Origin: Tritrichomonas musculus
Taxonomy: Eukaryota; Parabasalia; Tritrichomonadida; Tritrichomonadidae
Reading direction: 5' to 3'
Assembly: GCA_039105265.1 (NCBI GenBank)
Contig: JAPFFF010000037.1
Coordinates: forward strand, 1,446,036 to 1,510,035
Length of the DNA: 64,000 nt
Below are positions 29,570 through 38,635 of this stretch, piece after piece. The translations under genes and the position numbers were made by a program. The notes beneath the pieces were generated by a model, which made no database searches, was not told the origin of the DNA, and was given only the letters and a program-made list of their open reading frames with translations. Positions within the stretch are counted from its first letter, which is position 1. Each line of letters opens with the position of its first letter.

Positions 29570-30500
29570 AAATTTTCGATGAAATATAGGCGATAAAATG
29601 ACTGAAAAAATGACCGAAATTTTAATAGATTTTCGATGAAAAATGACTCAAAAAAAGACCGAAATTTCAAGTGATTTTCGATGAAATATAGGCGATAAAA
29701 TGACCGAAATTTTCCTTCAAAATTTTCATTTTACTTTTTTTCGACCTGAATTTTTCGCTGAAATTTCAATAGATTTTCGATGAAATATAGGCGATAAAAT
29801 GACTGAAAAAATGACCGAAATTTTAATAGATTTTCGATGAAAAATGACTCAAAAAAAGACCGAAATTTCAAGTGATTTTCGATGAAATATAGGCGATAAA
29901 ATGACCGAAATTTTCCTTCAAAATTTTCATTTTACTTTTTTTCGACCTGAATTTTTCGCTGAAATTTCAATAGATTTTCGATGAAATATAGGCGATAAAA
30001 TGACTGAAAAAATGACCGAAATTTTAATAGATTTTCGATGAAATATAGGCGATAAAATGACTGAAAAAATGACCGAAATTTTAATAGATTTTCGATGAAA
30101 AATGACTCAAAAAATGACTCAAAAAACGACCAAAATTTCAAGTGATTTTCGATGAAATATAGGCGATAAAATGACCGAAATTTTCCTTCGAAATTTTCAT
30201 TTTACTTTTTTTCGACCTGAATTTTTTGCTGAAATTTCAAGTGATTTTCGATAAAATATAGACGAAAAAACGACCCAAAAAACGACCAAAATTCTCCTTC
30301 GAAATTTTCATTTTACTTTTTTTCGACCTGAATTTTTTGTTTAAATTTTAATAGATTTTCGATGAAAAATGACTCAAAAAATGACTGAAAAAATGACCGA
30401 AATTTTGACTGATTTTCGATAAAATATTGACGAAAAAATGACTCAAAAAATGACTGAAATTTCAATAGATTTTCGATAAAATATAGACGAAAAAATTAGT
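29570..30500. repeat. complex minisatellite next to the Maverick segment
   Basis: Units built on GATTTTCGATGAAATATAGG and variants of AAAATGACYGAAA recur with a higher-order period. The marker CGACCTGAATTTTT appears at about 29,742, 29,943, 30,213 and 30,324 (spacings near 201, 270 and 111). It ends about 130 bp before the first Maverick gene and may be the sub-terminal repeat of that element. The DNA between 29,046 and 29,570 is AT-rich with no gene. Confidence 0.75.
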
Positions 30501-30631
30501 AAAATTCTCTCTCGAAATTTTCAATTTTTCGATTTTTCAATTTTTCGATTTTTCTATTTTTCGATTTTTTCAATTTTTCGCGTTTTCAAATTTTTTTAAT
30601 TTTTTTATCGCGACCGCAAAAGAGCCCAGAA

Positions 30632-31537
30632 ATGGATTACGAAAAAGCCCCCCAAAAAATCGCTCAACTTGAAGCTGAAAACAAAAAGAAAGACGAAAAA
30701 ATCGCCCAACTTGAAGCTGAAAACAAAGAACTCAGAGCCGAAATTTTTGAGCTAAAATCACAGAAAAATGGCATAGATTACCCAAAATTATTGGATAATT
30801 CCATTGCCCAGATTCAAAATTTCAGAGCAGAAAACGAGAAATTGAAGGCTAAAATTGTTGAAATTCAGGCCCAAAATAGCATGTTAGAAGATGAATTTGA
30901 ACAAAATGACGTAAGGTTCTCAGAGATATATCATGAAAATCAATTCAATAAAAAGCGAGTCCAGGAGCTAGAGCAATCATTCAATACCATAAATGATGAG
31001 CTAAAAAGGCTCAAGACCAAATTCGAAATCACATCTCTAGAACAATTTATGGAACTTTACGGGAAGATTATGGATAGGGGAGATATCAAAATTATACAGA
31101 AAAAATTCTTCGAAGAAACAGGTATAAAATATACACAATCATATCTGAAAAGAGAATTGGAACAGATGGGATACCAAGTAAAAAAAGTCGGAAATAGAGG
31201 AACATTCCACGTTTCCAAAGATATTAGAGGCCTTCTTTATATAGTCCAACTCAACAAACACAAAGAAACATGTATCTATAAAGTTGGAAGAACATTTAAC
31301 ATGAAACAAAGATTGAACGGGTATAAACAGCACAATGGAGGAGCAACAGAAATAATATCATCCAAAGTAAACAATCAATTTTATGCTGAAGACAAACTAC
31401 TCCAACTTCTCAACGAAGCTGTAGATAGAAATGAATTAAAGAAAGATTCAGCAAAGGATGAATATTTTGAGGGCTCCCTTGAGATTATCAGGAAATATTA
31501 CGATGCGGTAGTCCAAGAATTTAAAGACGAAGTGTAA
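30632..31537 (+). CDS. coiled-coil protein with T5orf172/GIY-YIG-like domain (Maverick part)
   Basis: 301 residues. Residues 1-135 are a coiled coil built from repeated AQLEAENK heptads. The C-terminal 100 residues resemble the T5orf172 branch of the GIY-YIG nuclease fold: GLLYIVQLNKHKETCIYKVG, then RTFNMKQRLNGYKQHNGG. Such proteins are common in large DNA viruses and virus-like elements. It converges on the next gene with a 31-bp gap. Confidence 0.65.
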   Translation: MDYEKAPQKIAQLEAENKKKDEKIAQLEAENKELRAEIFELKSQKNGIDYPKLLDNSIAQIQNFRAENEKLKAKIVEIQAQNSMLEDEFEQNDVRFSEIYHENQFNKKRVQELEQSFNTINDELKRLKTKFEITSLEQFMELYGKIMDRGDIKIIQKKFFEETGIKYTQSYLKRELEQMGYQVKKVGNRGTFHVSKDIRGLLYIVQLNKHKETCIYKVGRTFNMKQRLNGYKQHNGGATEIISSKVNNQFYAEDKLLQLLNEAVDRNELKKDSAKDEYFEGSLEIIRKYYDAVVQEFKDEV

Positions 31538-31568
31538 AAAAAAAATACCTGTCGAATATTTTTTTACT

Positions 31569-31853
31569 TTATGCCTTTATCAACTCAGCTAATTTTTTCA
31601 GCTCTTCTAATTCTTTTTTCTTTCGTAGCCTATACTCCTTTTGTTGTTGCCTTCTTGCCTCGAGCCTTTCCTCCGGTGTATTGTATTTGCTCTTGCGTCC
31701 TCGTTTTTGTTTTTCAGGGAGGGGTTCGGCTTGGGTTTCCTCTTCAGCTTTTTCATCAGATATAATTTTTAAATTTTCTTCGGATTTACTCTTGGATAAT
31801 TTTTTTACAACTTCTGTTTGATTGAATTTTTTGAGGTCTATTTTATTGGTCAT
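31569..31853 (-). CDS. small basic protein (Maverick part)
   Basis: 94 residues. The C-terminal half is very basic and helical (KRGRKSKYNTPEERLEARRQ then KEYRLRKKKELEELKKL), resembling a bZIP-like DNA-binding basic region. No family is assigned with confidence. Confidence 0.5.
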   Translation of the reverse strand: MTNKIDLKKFNQTEVVKKLSKSKSEENLKIISDEKAEEETQAEPLPEKQKRGRKSKYNTPEERLEARRQQQKEYRLRKKKELEELKKLAELIKA

Positions 31854-31884
31854 TTGCCTTGAAGAAAAAAATTAAAATTAAAAT

Positions 31885-32409
31885 CTAAACACAAACATAT
31901 TTTAAGCAGAGATGATATTTGTTAATTAGTTCGTTGTATTCTTTGTTATATACTTGTTTGAAATCCATACAAACTTCTCCCTTGTCGTTTACTATTTTTA
32001 TGGCTTCGATTCGGCGTATCGGATTAGCTTTCCCAGCACAACATTTTATATCTTCATCAACATGTAATTCTACTATTTCAGCTTTTACAGAACATTTTAT
32101 TATATCAATCAACGCCTCTACAGGAACGATAATACAATTTTTTGAGATAAGATTAGAGAGCAAAGCTTTATCTTGGTTCAATAAAATATTGGCAAAAGTC
32201 TCGAGAATTACATATTTTACATCTTTTACATCATCTTCTGGGCTGTCTTCTAGCTCGACATTTCTTGTTATAACAATCTCTTCCTTCCCATCATCCCTTT
32301 TGTTTATGATGATATTGTTATTAATATTTGATGTTGATTGAGCTGCGGCTTGTGGTTCTAATGATAAATTAGCATTAACGCCTGCATTATTTGACCTCTT
32401 TTTAATCAT
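31885..32409 (-). CDS. hypothetical Maverick protein
   Basis: 174 residues with an Asn/Ala-rich head and a folded-looking C-terminal half containing several cysteines. Not recognised. Packed between its neighbours with 25-31 bp gaps. Confidence 0.5.
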   Translation of the reverse strand: MIKKRSNNAGVNANLSLEPQAAAQSTSNINNNIIINKRDDGKEEIVITRNVELEDSPEDDVKDVKYVILETFANILLNQDKALLSNLISKNCIIVPVEALIDIIKCSVKAEIVELHVDEDIKCCAGKANPIRRIEAIKIVNDKGEVCMDFKQVYNKEYNELINKYHLCLKYVCV

Positions 32410-32433
32410 TTCATTTCGAAAAAAATCTTTTAT

Positions 32434-32862
32434 TTAATAGATAATTTTCTCTATTTTCACTTTATGTTGCGGGCCATATATTATATTTCCTTTATCTTTT
32501 TCATTAGCCTTTCCTTGTATCTCCCCTATCTTTTCGGGTTTCTTGAGGTAAGAGGGAAGGATGGGTGCCTTGGGAGCCTTATCTTTTTTTAAATAATACC
32601 CTCCGTCTGTGATGCTGACAGGTGGTTCATGCAATGGTTTCGTTCTATGTTGATTACTCTTTGGCGGCCTCACAGGCTTGTTTTCCATATATTTTATAGG
32701 TGGTCTATTGTAATATGGATTAAATGTAATGGCATAAGTATTGTCGTTAGAGAATATACCAAAATGATTAAAGCCTATGGTGTGTTCTGTTTTTGTTCCT
32801 TCGTTGAACATTTCTCCTTCTGCTCCAATGATAGATGAATCAGGATTTCTGTATTTATTCAT
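32434..32862 (-). CDS. hypothetical Pro/Lys-rich Maverick protein
   Basis: 142 residues, rich in Pro, Lys and Asn, and likely poorly folded in its C-terminal half. Not recognised. Confidence 0.45.
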   Translation of the reverse strand: MNKYRNPDSSIIGAEGEMFNEGTKTEHTIGFNHFGIFSNDNTYAITFNPYYNRPPIKYMENKPVRPPKSNQHRTKPLHEPPVSITDGGYYLKKDKAPKAPILPSYLKKPEKIGEIQGKANEKDKGNIIYGPQHKVKIEKIIY

Positions 32863-32887
32863 TTCTATTCCAAAAAAATTATTCAGC

Positions 32888-33337
32888 TTACTCTAGGACA
32901 AGGGGTTGAGACTCTCCGATGTATAGTTCTGGCGTGTTTAAATTGTATTTCTCTCGAAGCTGAATAATTAATTCTTTCGTTTGTTTTGAAGCATTTTCTA
33001 TGGAATAATTATAGTAGCTATGCTCCTCATATATCTGTTCTTGATTTGAGCCGTTGATAAAGAATTCATTCATTTTATAATGTAATCGACGTCGAGAATT
33101 TGCATTGATAATTACATGCTCTATTTCATATTTTTTGATTTTGTCAGGATATATTCTCCAGGTCTTTTTTTCAGTTTTGAGTGATATATATATTACTTTG
33201 CCCAAAAATTTGTTGCGAGAAAGCTGGATAGGAAATTTATCACAGAGGATGGCAAAATTACATTGCTTCCATTCTTCTGGCTTTTCAGCGAGGGAGATAA
33301 TATTGTTGATGTAATCATAGACTCTTTGCTCTTGCAT
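32888..33337 (-). CDS. hypothetical Maverick protein
   Basis: 149 residues with mixed helical and beta character (KVIYISLKTEKKTWRIYPDK). No family recognised. Same strand and tight spacing as the capsid-side genes. Confidence 0.5.
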   Translation of the reverse strand: MQEQRVYDYINNIISLAEKPEEWKQCNFAILCDKFPIQLSRNKFLGKVIYISLKTEKKTWRIYPDKIKKYEIEHVIINANSRRRLHYKMNEFFINGSNQEQIYEEHSYYNYSIENASKQTKELIIQLREKYNLNTPELYIGESQPLVLE

Positions 33338-33382
33338 TTGCGATGGAGATAAAAAAATGAAAAAAATAATAACTTGACAAAA

Positions 33383-33988
33383 TTACTCCAGGCAGTATTG
33401 AAACTTAAAAGAATGGATGTATATGGTGGTTTTTTTATGATTTATATCTCTTGTCATAATACATTTTCTTCCTCCTTTTGCTACATTAATATGCATTATT
33501 CTATAAACTTCATCTGTTATCCTTTGGTAAAATATATCTTCATCTGTTTCTTCATTATAGTAATAATAATATTCCTTGTCATTAAACTCCCGGCATTCCT
33601 TTGTCATTTGATAGTGTGTTATCATGATAGCATCATCTGGAATATTATCAACGAATTCATATTTAACACCATTTCTTGACGATGCATTTTTGTTATTATC
33701 ACTTGATGTACACCATCTTAAATTCTCCAAATGGTAGTCGGTTCTATCTTTGTTTTTGTGGTCGATATATTTAAAATTATTTGGATTTGGAATGAATTGT
33801 TTAGCTATGATTTGATGCTTATTTATTTTATCACTATTTATGCAGACACTTGGATACCCGTTATTTTTATTTATTCTTTCTGATACAACATAATGGTTAT
33901 CTTTTCTTCGAATAGTAAATGGGTACTGTGATAATATTTCATAATCTGGATAATCATCAAGTGGTACAAATTCAATAGCTTGTTCCAT
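33383..33988 (-). CDS. HNH-type protein (Maverick part)
   Basis: 201 residues. The head EFVPLDDYPDYEILSQYPFT is a NUMOD4-like lead, followed by an HNH core (KYIDHKNKDRTDYHLENLRW). It is clearly related to the 111-residue HNH protein in the tandem array at 47.5-64 kb, but carries about 90 extra C-terminal residues of unknown role. Confidence 0.7.
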   Translation of the reverse strand: MEQAIEFVPLDDYPDYEILSQYPFTIRRKDNHYVVSERINKNNGYPSVCINSDKINKHQIIAKQFIPNPNNFKYIDHKNKDRTDYHLENLRWCTSSDNNKNASSRNGVKYEFVDNIPDDAIMITHYQMTKECREFNDKEYYYYYNEETDEDIFYQRITDEVYRIMHINVAKGGRKCIMTRDINHKKTTIYIHSFKFQYCLE

Positions 33989-34025
33989 TTATCGTAGAAA
34001 TAAAAAAATTATATTGGTAAAGTTT

Positions 34026-35705
34026 TTATTGTGGCGTAGTCAAATCATAGTTGCCGAGGCGAACAAGTGGTGGCATACCATTAGGCTGAACCAAAATTGA
34101 TATTGATGAATCAAACAAAAGACAAATTAGAGGAGGAGTTTCCACGGCATTTGCATATGTTTTTGCGCCTGTATCTTGGGATACATTAATTTCAAAGTTA
34201 ATTGGAGACAAAGATGTAAGGCCTTGCTGATATGTATTATCTGTTTCTGTTGGGAGACCAATGAAGAAACTGCTCTTATCATTTGTCCAATATCCAGTTG
34301 AATATCCAAATGTCGGTTGATTAGTAGTTGAATCTCTATTACAATATGTCAAACTGTTTACTACTTCTTTATTGAACCCGCTTTGTTCACCATTCATATT
34401 CATAGCATTTTGACAGTATTCTAAGAATTCAGGGTATTCATCGGTCGTTCCGAATGGTTTTGCAGGAATGTTTCCATATCCGCCACAATTTAATTGAAAT
34501 GATTTAAAGTTAGGATTTTTGAAATATGTATGATGAGTATGCTTTACAGGAAATAAACAAAATATTGAATCAACAAATCGGGGTGTGATTGTACAGGTAG
34601 TTTTGTCATTTGGATTTTTTAGTTTATTTGTTGTTGTGTAGACGGAAAGAGTTTGCGTTGGGAAAGTAAGTGGATGAGTCGGGTCAGCATATCTTTGAAC
34701 GAGGCTGGAATAAATATTATCTTCAATACCAAAACATGGTATGATAGATGAGCATTCTGTTATCGAGTAATCGACGACTTGAAAAGTCCTGTCTTCTGTC
34801 TTGAGATGAATAAAATTAATATTAACTGCATTACTTTGAGCAGCAAAAGCTGCTCCTGTTATTCTTGTAGTATCAGCCAAATTTGTTTTGCTTGTATACA
34901 TAGTTATTGATTCATTTATTGGAGTAAATTCATTTGTTATTTGATCGAAAGCATATTTTGAATAAACATTTGGTTCGTGTTCAAATGTAGCTCCTGGGCC
35001 GATAGGACAACATACCATTCCAGCACAAGAAAAGAATAATCTGAGTTCTATTTTTCCTGCAAAAGCTGGGAGGTATTTAATATTAGATAGGGGTAAGAAT
35101 CTTCTCAAATCTATCTTGAGATGAATTTTATATTTCTGTTCTGTCCATTTTTTACCATTTCTCTCTTTCCAATCAACAACGAATCCTGTTCTACTACCGG
35201 ATTTATAATTCCATATATCTTTATGTCTGGCCTTAGAATATACATCTGCTCTCTTTGTTGTTTCATTAGCACAACAAGCTGTTAAAAATGATTCCTCACA
35301 ACCAAAATTCTGGGTATAGATGGTGATGCCATTTGCTACAATTTCATATTTCTCAACCGCATCTCTAGCATCTTTAAAGCCAAACCAAACTCTATTGAAT
35401 TGATATCCGTCTGAAGTTAATGGTTCAACAGCTTTTCCAGCAGCTTCTTTAATACTAACTTCCATATCGGCTCTAATGAATCCATTATATATGTCTGCTG
35501 TATTATTGGTATTTGGAGATATAATGGCGCTGGTATATGAACCACTAGGAACAGGAGGTGATGGGGAATACGATGTCTGAGGACTTATAGTATACTGTTT
35601 GTTGGTATCAGATAATGCTATACAATTATCGACGATATCAAAATATGATGCTATTTGAGTACATACTTCCGCTGAAGTTCTAAGTTCAATCTCGTTGTTC
35701 AACAT
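34026..35705 (-). CDS. capsid-type protein (Maverick part)
   Basis: 559 residues of largely beta-strand sequence. It is the largest gene of the block, next to a small Pro-rich partner, as the major capsid protein is in other Mavericks. A related fragment lies at 22,430-22,624. The capsid assignment rests on size, fold character and context, not on a profile match. Confidence 0.55.
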   Translation of the reverse strand: MLNNEIELRTSAEVCTQIASYFDIVDNCIALSDTNKQYTISPQTSYSPSPPVPSGSYTSAIISPNTNNTADIYNGFIRADMEVSIKEAAGKAVEPLTSDGYQFNRVWFGFKDARDAVEKYEIVANGITIYTQNFGCEESFLTACCANETTKRADVYSKARHKDIWNYKSGSRTGFVVDWKERNGKKWTEQKYKIHLKIDLRRFLPLSNIKYLPAFAGKIELRLFFSCAGMVCCPIGPGATFEHEPNVYSKYAFDQITNEFTPINESITMYTSKTNLADTTRITGAAFAAQSNAVNINFIHLKTEDRTFQVVDYSITECSSIIPCFGIEDNIYSSLVQRYADPTHPLTFPTQTLSVYTTTNKLKNPNDKTTCTITPRFVDSIFCLFPVKHTHHTYFKNPNFKSFQLNCGGYGNIPAKPFGTTDEYPEFLEYCQNAMNMNGEQSGFNKEVVNSLTYCNRDSTTNQPTFGYSTGYWTNDKSSFFIGLPTETDNTYQQGLTSLSPINFEINVSQDTGAKTYANAVETPPLICLLFDSSISILVQPNGMPPLVRLGNYDLTTPQ

Positions 35706-35724
35706 TTATAAAAAAATAAAAACT

Positions 35725-36006
35725 TCAAAATATATCAGAGAAAATATTATTTCTTCTTCTGCGAATGAGTTGAGGTTGAGGTTGAGGAGGTGGTGGTGGT
35801 GGTCGTGTTGGCTCGTCCTCTGGTTCTTCTTCTATATCATTTCCGGAAGGAAAATTAGGCTCTTGAATATATTGTGGCTGAGTATATTGATTTCTTTTAT
35901 ATAATTCTTTATTCATTACTTCTTTTATCATCCTCTTTTGCTCTTTCTTTTCTCGTTTACTTTTTATTTCTTCTCCCAATAATTTTAGCTGATTTAATAT
36001 TTCCAT
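35725..36006 (-). CDS. small Pro-rich Maverick ORF at the element's edge
   Basis: 93 residues from the ATG at 36,006: basic helix (KLLGEEIKSKREKKEQKRM) then a Pro-rich tail. It marks the right-hand limit of the Maverick block near 36,140. Not recognised beyond that. Confidence 0.4.
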   Translation of the reverse strand: MEILNQLKLLGEEIKSKREKKEQKRMIKEVMNKELYKRNQYTQPQYIQEPNFPSGNDIEEEPEDEPTRPPPPPPQPQPQLIRRRRNNIFSDIF

Positions 36007-36140
36007 ATTTATCGTGGGGTCAAAAATGGCTGAATTATTTGATTGCGGCTTAGGCCTTGTGATTTTTTTTGGGAGAGATTTTGTGGGCGGCTTTATTGTA
36101 GGCTCCTCTGTCGGCTCTTCTACTTCCTGCTCTTCTACCT

Positions 36141-36469
36141 GTGGTTAAAGGTTGTCAAGCGAAACATTTTTCTATAAAATAGAAAAATATTTTTACATAA
36201 ATTTTTGTACTAAGATAAAAATATAATTTAGCAATAAAATTGATTTTTTAAGCATACATTCTTGAGATATTCATAGAATAAAATAGTTCTGAAAATTTGA
36301 ATAGTTTCTCAATTTTAAAAAAATATAAATCGTTTTTTCTCAAAACTATACTTATATTTTATGAAAAAAATATATTAATAGATATAAATATTAATAATGT
36401 TTTTAATAAAATAAAAAGTTATATCAAAAATATAATTAACTTCAGAAATTTTATAAATTTGATTAAATA
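36141..36469. other. AT-rich spacer
   Basis: No gene or clear repeat is seen between the Maverick edge and the P-like transposase gene. Confidence 0.4.
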
Positions 36470-38635
36470 TCATTTGTTATCACCATATTCTTCTTCCTCT
36501 TCTTCCTCTTCTTCCTCTTCTTCCTCTTCTTCCTCTTCTTCTTCAGCATTTTTTTTATTTGAAGAATTTATGAGCCTAGCAATAATTTTTACACCTGAAA
36601 CTGGATTGACACATTTTTCGGGATCAGGATAGTGAATATCAATGTTTTCTAACCATTTTCCTAAATCATTAAATTCTAAATTAGATTCTTCTTCTGATTC
36701 AATTATTTTTAATTCGGCAAATAAATTCAACGCCTTAGTATAAGCTTCATTTGCAATCAATGAAAATTCTTCATCATCTTCAATGAATTCATTAATTACG
36801 ACACCTGCTAAATTTGCTCGATTATTAATTACAGGCGAAATATCTAAATCATCTAGAAATTCTTGAGCAATAACAGTTTTGCAAACAGTTTTATAAAATT
36901 TTTCCCATCCATCGATACCGTTTGAAAAACCTCGAATTAAACCGAAAAAAAATTCGAGGCAATGCGTGCCAAGTCTGTCGAGGCAAAGTGGATCAAATTT
37001 TAGATAAATTGCTATTAAAATGGATAAAATTGAGTTCATTAATCTTATTAATGAAATTTGTGAAAAAAATGAACAAAATTTTTTGTCACTTTTTCTCTCA
37101 CTTATAATCTTTTTGTTTCTTGTTTTGACAATTGAAAAGTGAAAATAAATTAACCAAAAACTTAAACACAAAGAATAAACCCTCTCTCGAATTGGTAAAG
37201 TTGGTGATCTCATTGAAAGGTGAATAAGAGATAAAGGAAGAAGAGCCATTACTAACTTAAAATCATTTTTTTCTAAGAGCTTTTTAATATTTGAAATATT
37301 AAACATTTGAAGAGCATAAATATCTCTCATTGAACCCAATAATGATTTATCTTTTAAATAAATATTGTTTTTTCCTAAAGCATTTTCTAAATCATTTAAA
37401 GAAAATGTAATTTTACCAGTTTTATCTAATGAGATTTTATTTCTGAGAAAATGTGATCGTTGATTTTTGAAAATATGTAAATAATCTCCGTTTGGTATGT
37501 TAAAATGGTCTTTTAATAGCATTATTATACCAAATAAATCATGATTTTTCAATAAATTTTCATAAATTTTAAAGAATGATTTATGTATTTGATTATAACA
37601 ACGATCACCATCGAAAGACAAAAATTTGACTAAAAAATTATTATTTTGCAATTCATCGCTTGTTTTCAATAAAATTTTTACAATTTCTTTATTCCCAATT
37701 CCTTTTGGATGCTCTACAAGTCGTGCAGGAATGCAGCGGTCTCCAGAAATGATTGGTTGTATGTATATAGTGAAAGAATATAAATTACCAGTTTTCTTTG
37801 GTAAATATTTGCTTGTAGTTGTTACGCATACTGCATCAATAGATAAAACTATTGGAAATTTGTATGGTGAATTTAATGACCTTCTTATCGTTGGATGGTT
37901 AATTTGATCTATTTTACCATTTTTTAATGCATTTAAATATTGATTTAATTGAGGATTTACATGCTTGTATATTGTTTGTCGAGATGGAAATGGTAAGTAA
38001 ACTCTTAAAAGCTGATAAGCACTAGAAGAAAAACGTAATAATAAAAAAGAATATTTAATTAAGTCACTACTAAACGTTCTCTCATTTTCTTCAATATTAT
38101 AAAGGTCAATTAATTCTTGAAATATTATATTATATTGAAATTTTAATTTTGAATAATCTTTATTTGCCATTTCATTAGAATCTATTTTTTTATTCATTTT
38201 ACAAATTTTAGCATTTATTTCCCAGAAACTTTGTTTTTCTTTTGAAATTTCTTTTTTTTCAGCTGATTGTTTTTGAAGCATATGTCCAAATTCACTATTA
38301 CCTGTTCTAGCATAAAAACTTTTTTGCATTTCTGCTATTTCTGAAAAAGTTTGCTTTTGAACTTTTGTAATATCATTTAATAATTGATGACACTCACTAA
38401 AACTACTACTTAGCTCATTTATTATTTCTTCTTGCTCTTTTATAGTTTGAATTAGGCTGCTATTTTCCGATTCTAATTCTTTGATTCTGTAATTTAAATC
38501 ATTAATTTCTTCATCTTTCAAATTCAATGAATGTTTTAATCTTATATATCGATCTTTTATTTTATTGATATCACTTGATTTAGGCTCGCTATTTTCTTCT
38601 GTCGAATTAGAGTTTGCTTCTTTGTTACTCATCAT
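36470..38635 (-). CDS. P-element/THAP9-like transposase (or a domesticated derivative)
   Basis: About 721 residues from the first ATG (38,635); an earlier in-frame TTG start is unlikely. Residues 20-150 form a coiled coil. The block FSSDLIKYSFLLLRFSSSAY followed by LPFPSRQTIYKHV resembles the region before the catalytic core of P/THAP9 transposases. Possible catalytic Asp residues lie in LSIDAVCV and LSFDGDRCYN, and DRLGTHCLEFFFGLIRG resembles the conserved HLELFFGxIR block. No THAP zinc finger is present. The C-terminus ends in about 19 consecutive Glu from a GAA/GAG microsatellite (36,487-36,543). No convincing terminal repeats were found beside it, so it may be host-kept or a relic. Another transposase superfamily is possible. 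Confidence 0.5.
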   Translation of the reverse strand: MMSNKEANSNSTEENSEPKSSDINKIKDRYIRLKHSLNLKDEEINDLNYRIKELESENSSLIQTIKEQEEIINELSSSFSECHQLLNDITKVQKQTFSEIAEMQKSFYARTGNSEFGHMLQKQSAEKKEISKEKQSFWEINAKICKMNKKIDSNEMANKDYSKLKFQYNIIFQELIDLYNIEENERTFSSDLIKYSFLLLRFSSSAYQLLRVYLPFPSRQTIYKHVNPQLNQYLNALKNGKIDQINHPTIRRSLNSPYKFPIVLSIDAVCVTTTSKYLPKKTGNLYSFTIYIQPIISGDRCIPARLVEHPKGIGNKEIVKILLKTSDELQNNNFLVKFLSFDGDRCYNQIHKSFFKIYENLLKNHDLFGIIMLLKDHFNIPNGDYLHIFKNQRSHFLRNKISLDKTGKITFSLNDLENALGKNNIYLKDKSLLGSMRDIYALQMFNISNIKKLLEKNDFKLVMALLPLSLIHLSMRSPTLPIRERVYSLCLSFWLIYFHFSIVKTRNKKIISERKSDKKFCSFFSQISLIRLMNSILSILIAIYLKFDPLCLDRLGTHCLEFFFGLIRGFSNGIDGWEKFYKTVCKTVIAQEFLDDLDISPVINNRANLAGVVINEFIEDDEEFSLIANEAYTKALNLFAELKIIESEEESNLEFNDLGKWLENIDIHYPDPEKCVNPVSGVKIIARLINSSNKKNAEEEEEEEEEEEEEEEEEEEYGDNK

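Larger units (their letters stand above)
29570..36140. mobile_element. partial Maverick (Polinton) element
   Basis: A compact block of eight short-spaced ORFs with about 20-35 bp gaps, quite unlike the loose host spacing, includes a GIY-YIG-like protein, an HNH protein and a capsid-type protein. No integrase, DNA polymerase B or packaging ATPase is found, so the element is broken and only one end region is present, cut at about 36,140. Its frames are mostly long and open, suggesting a fairly young insertion. The minisatellite on the left may belong to its terminal region. Confidence 0.7.
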
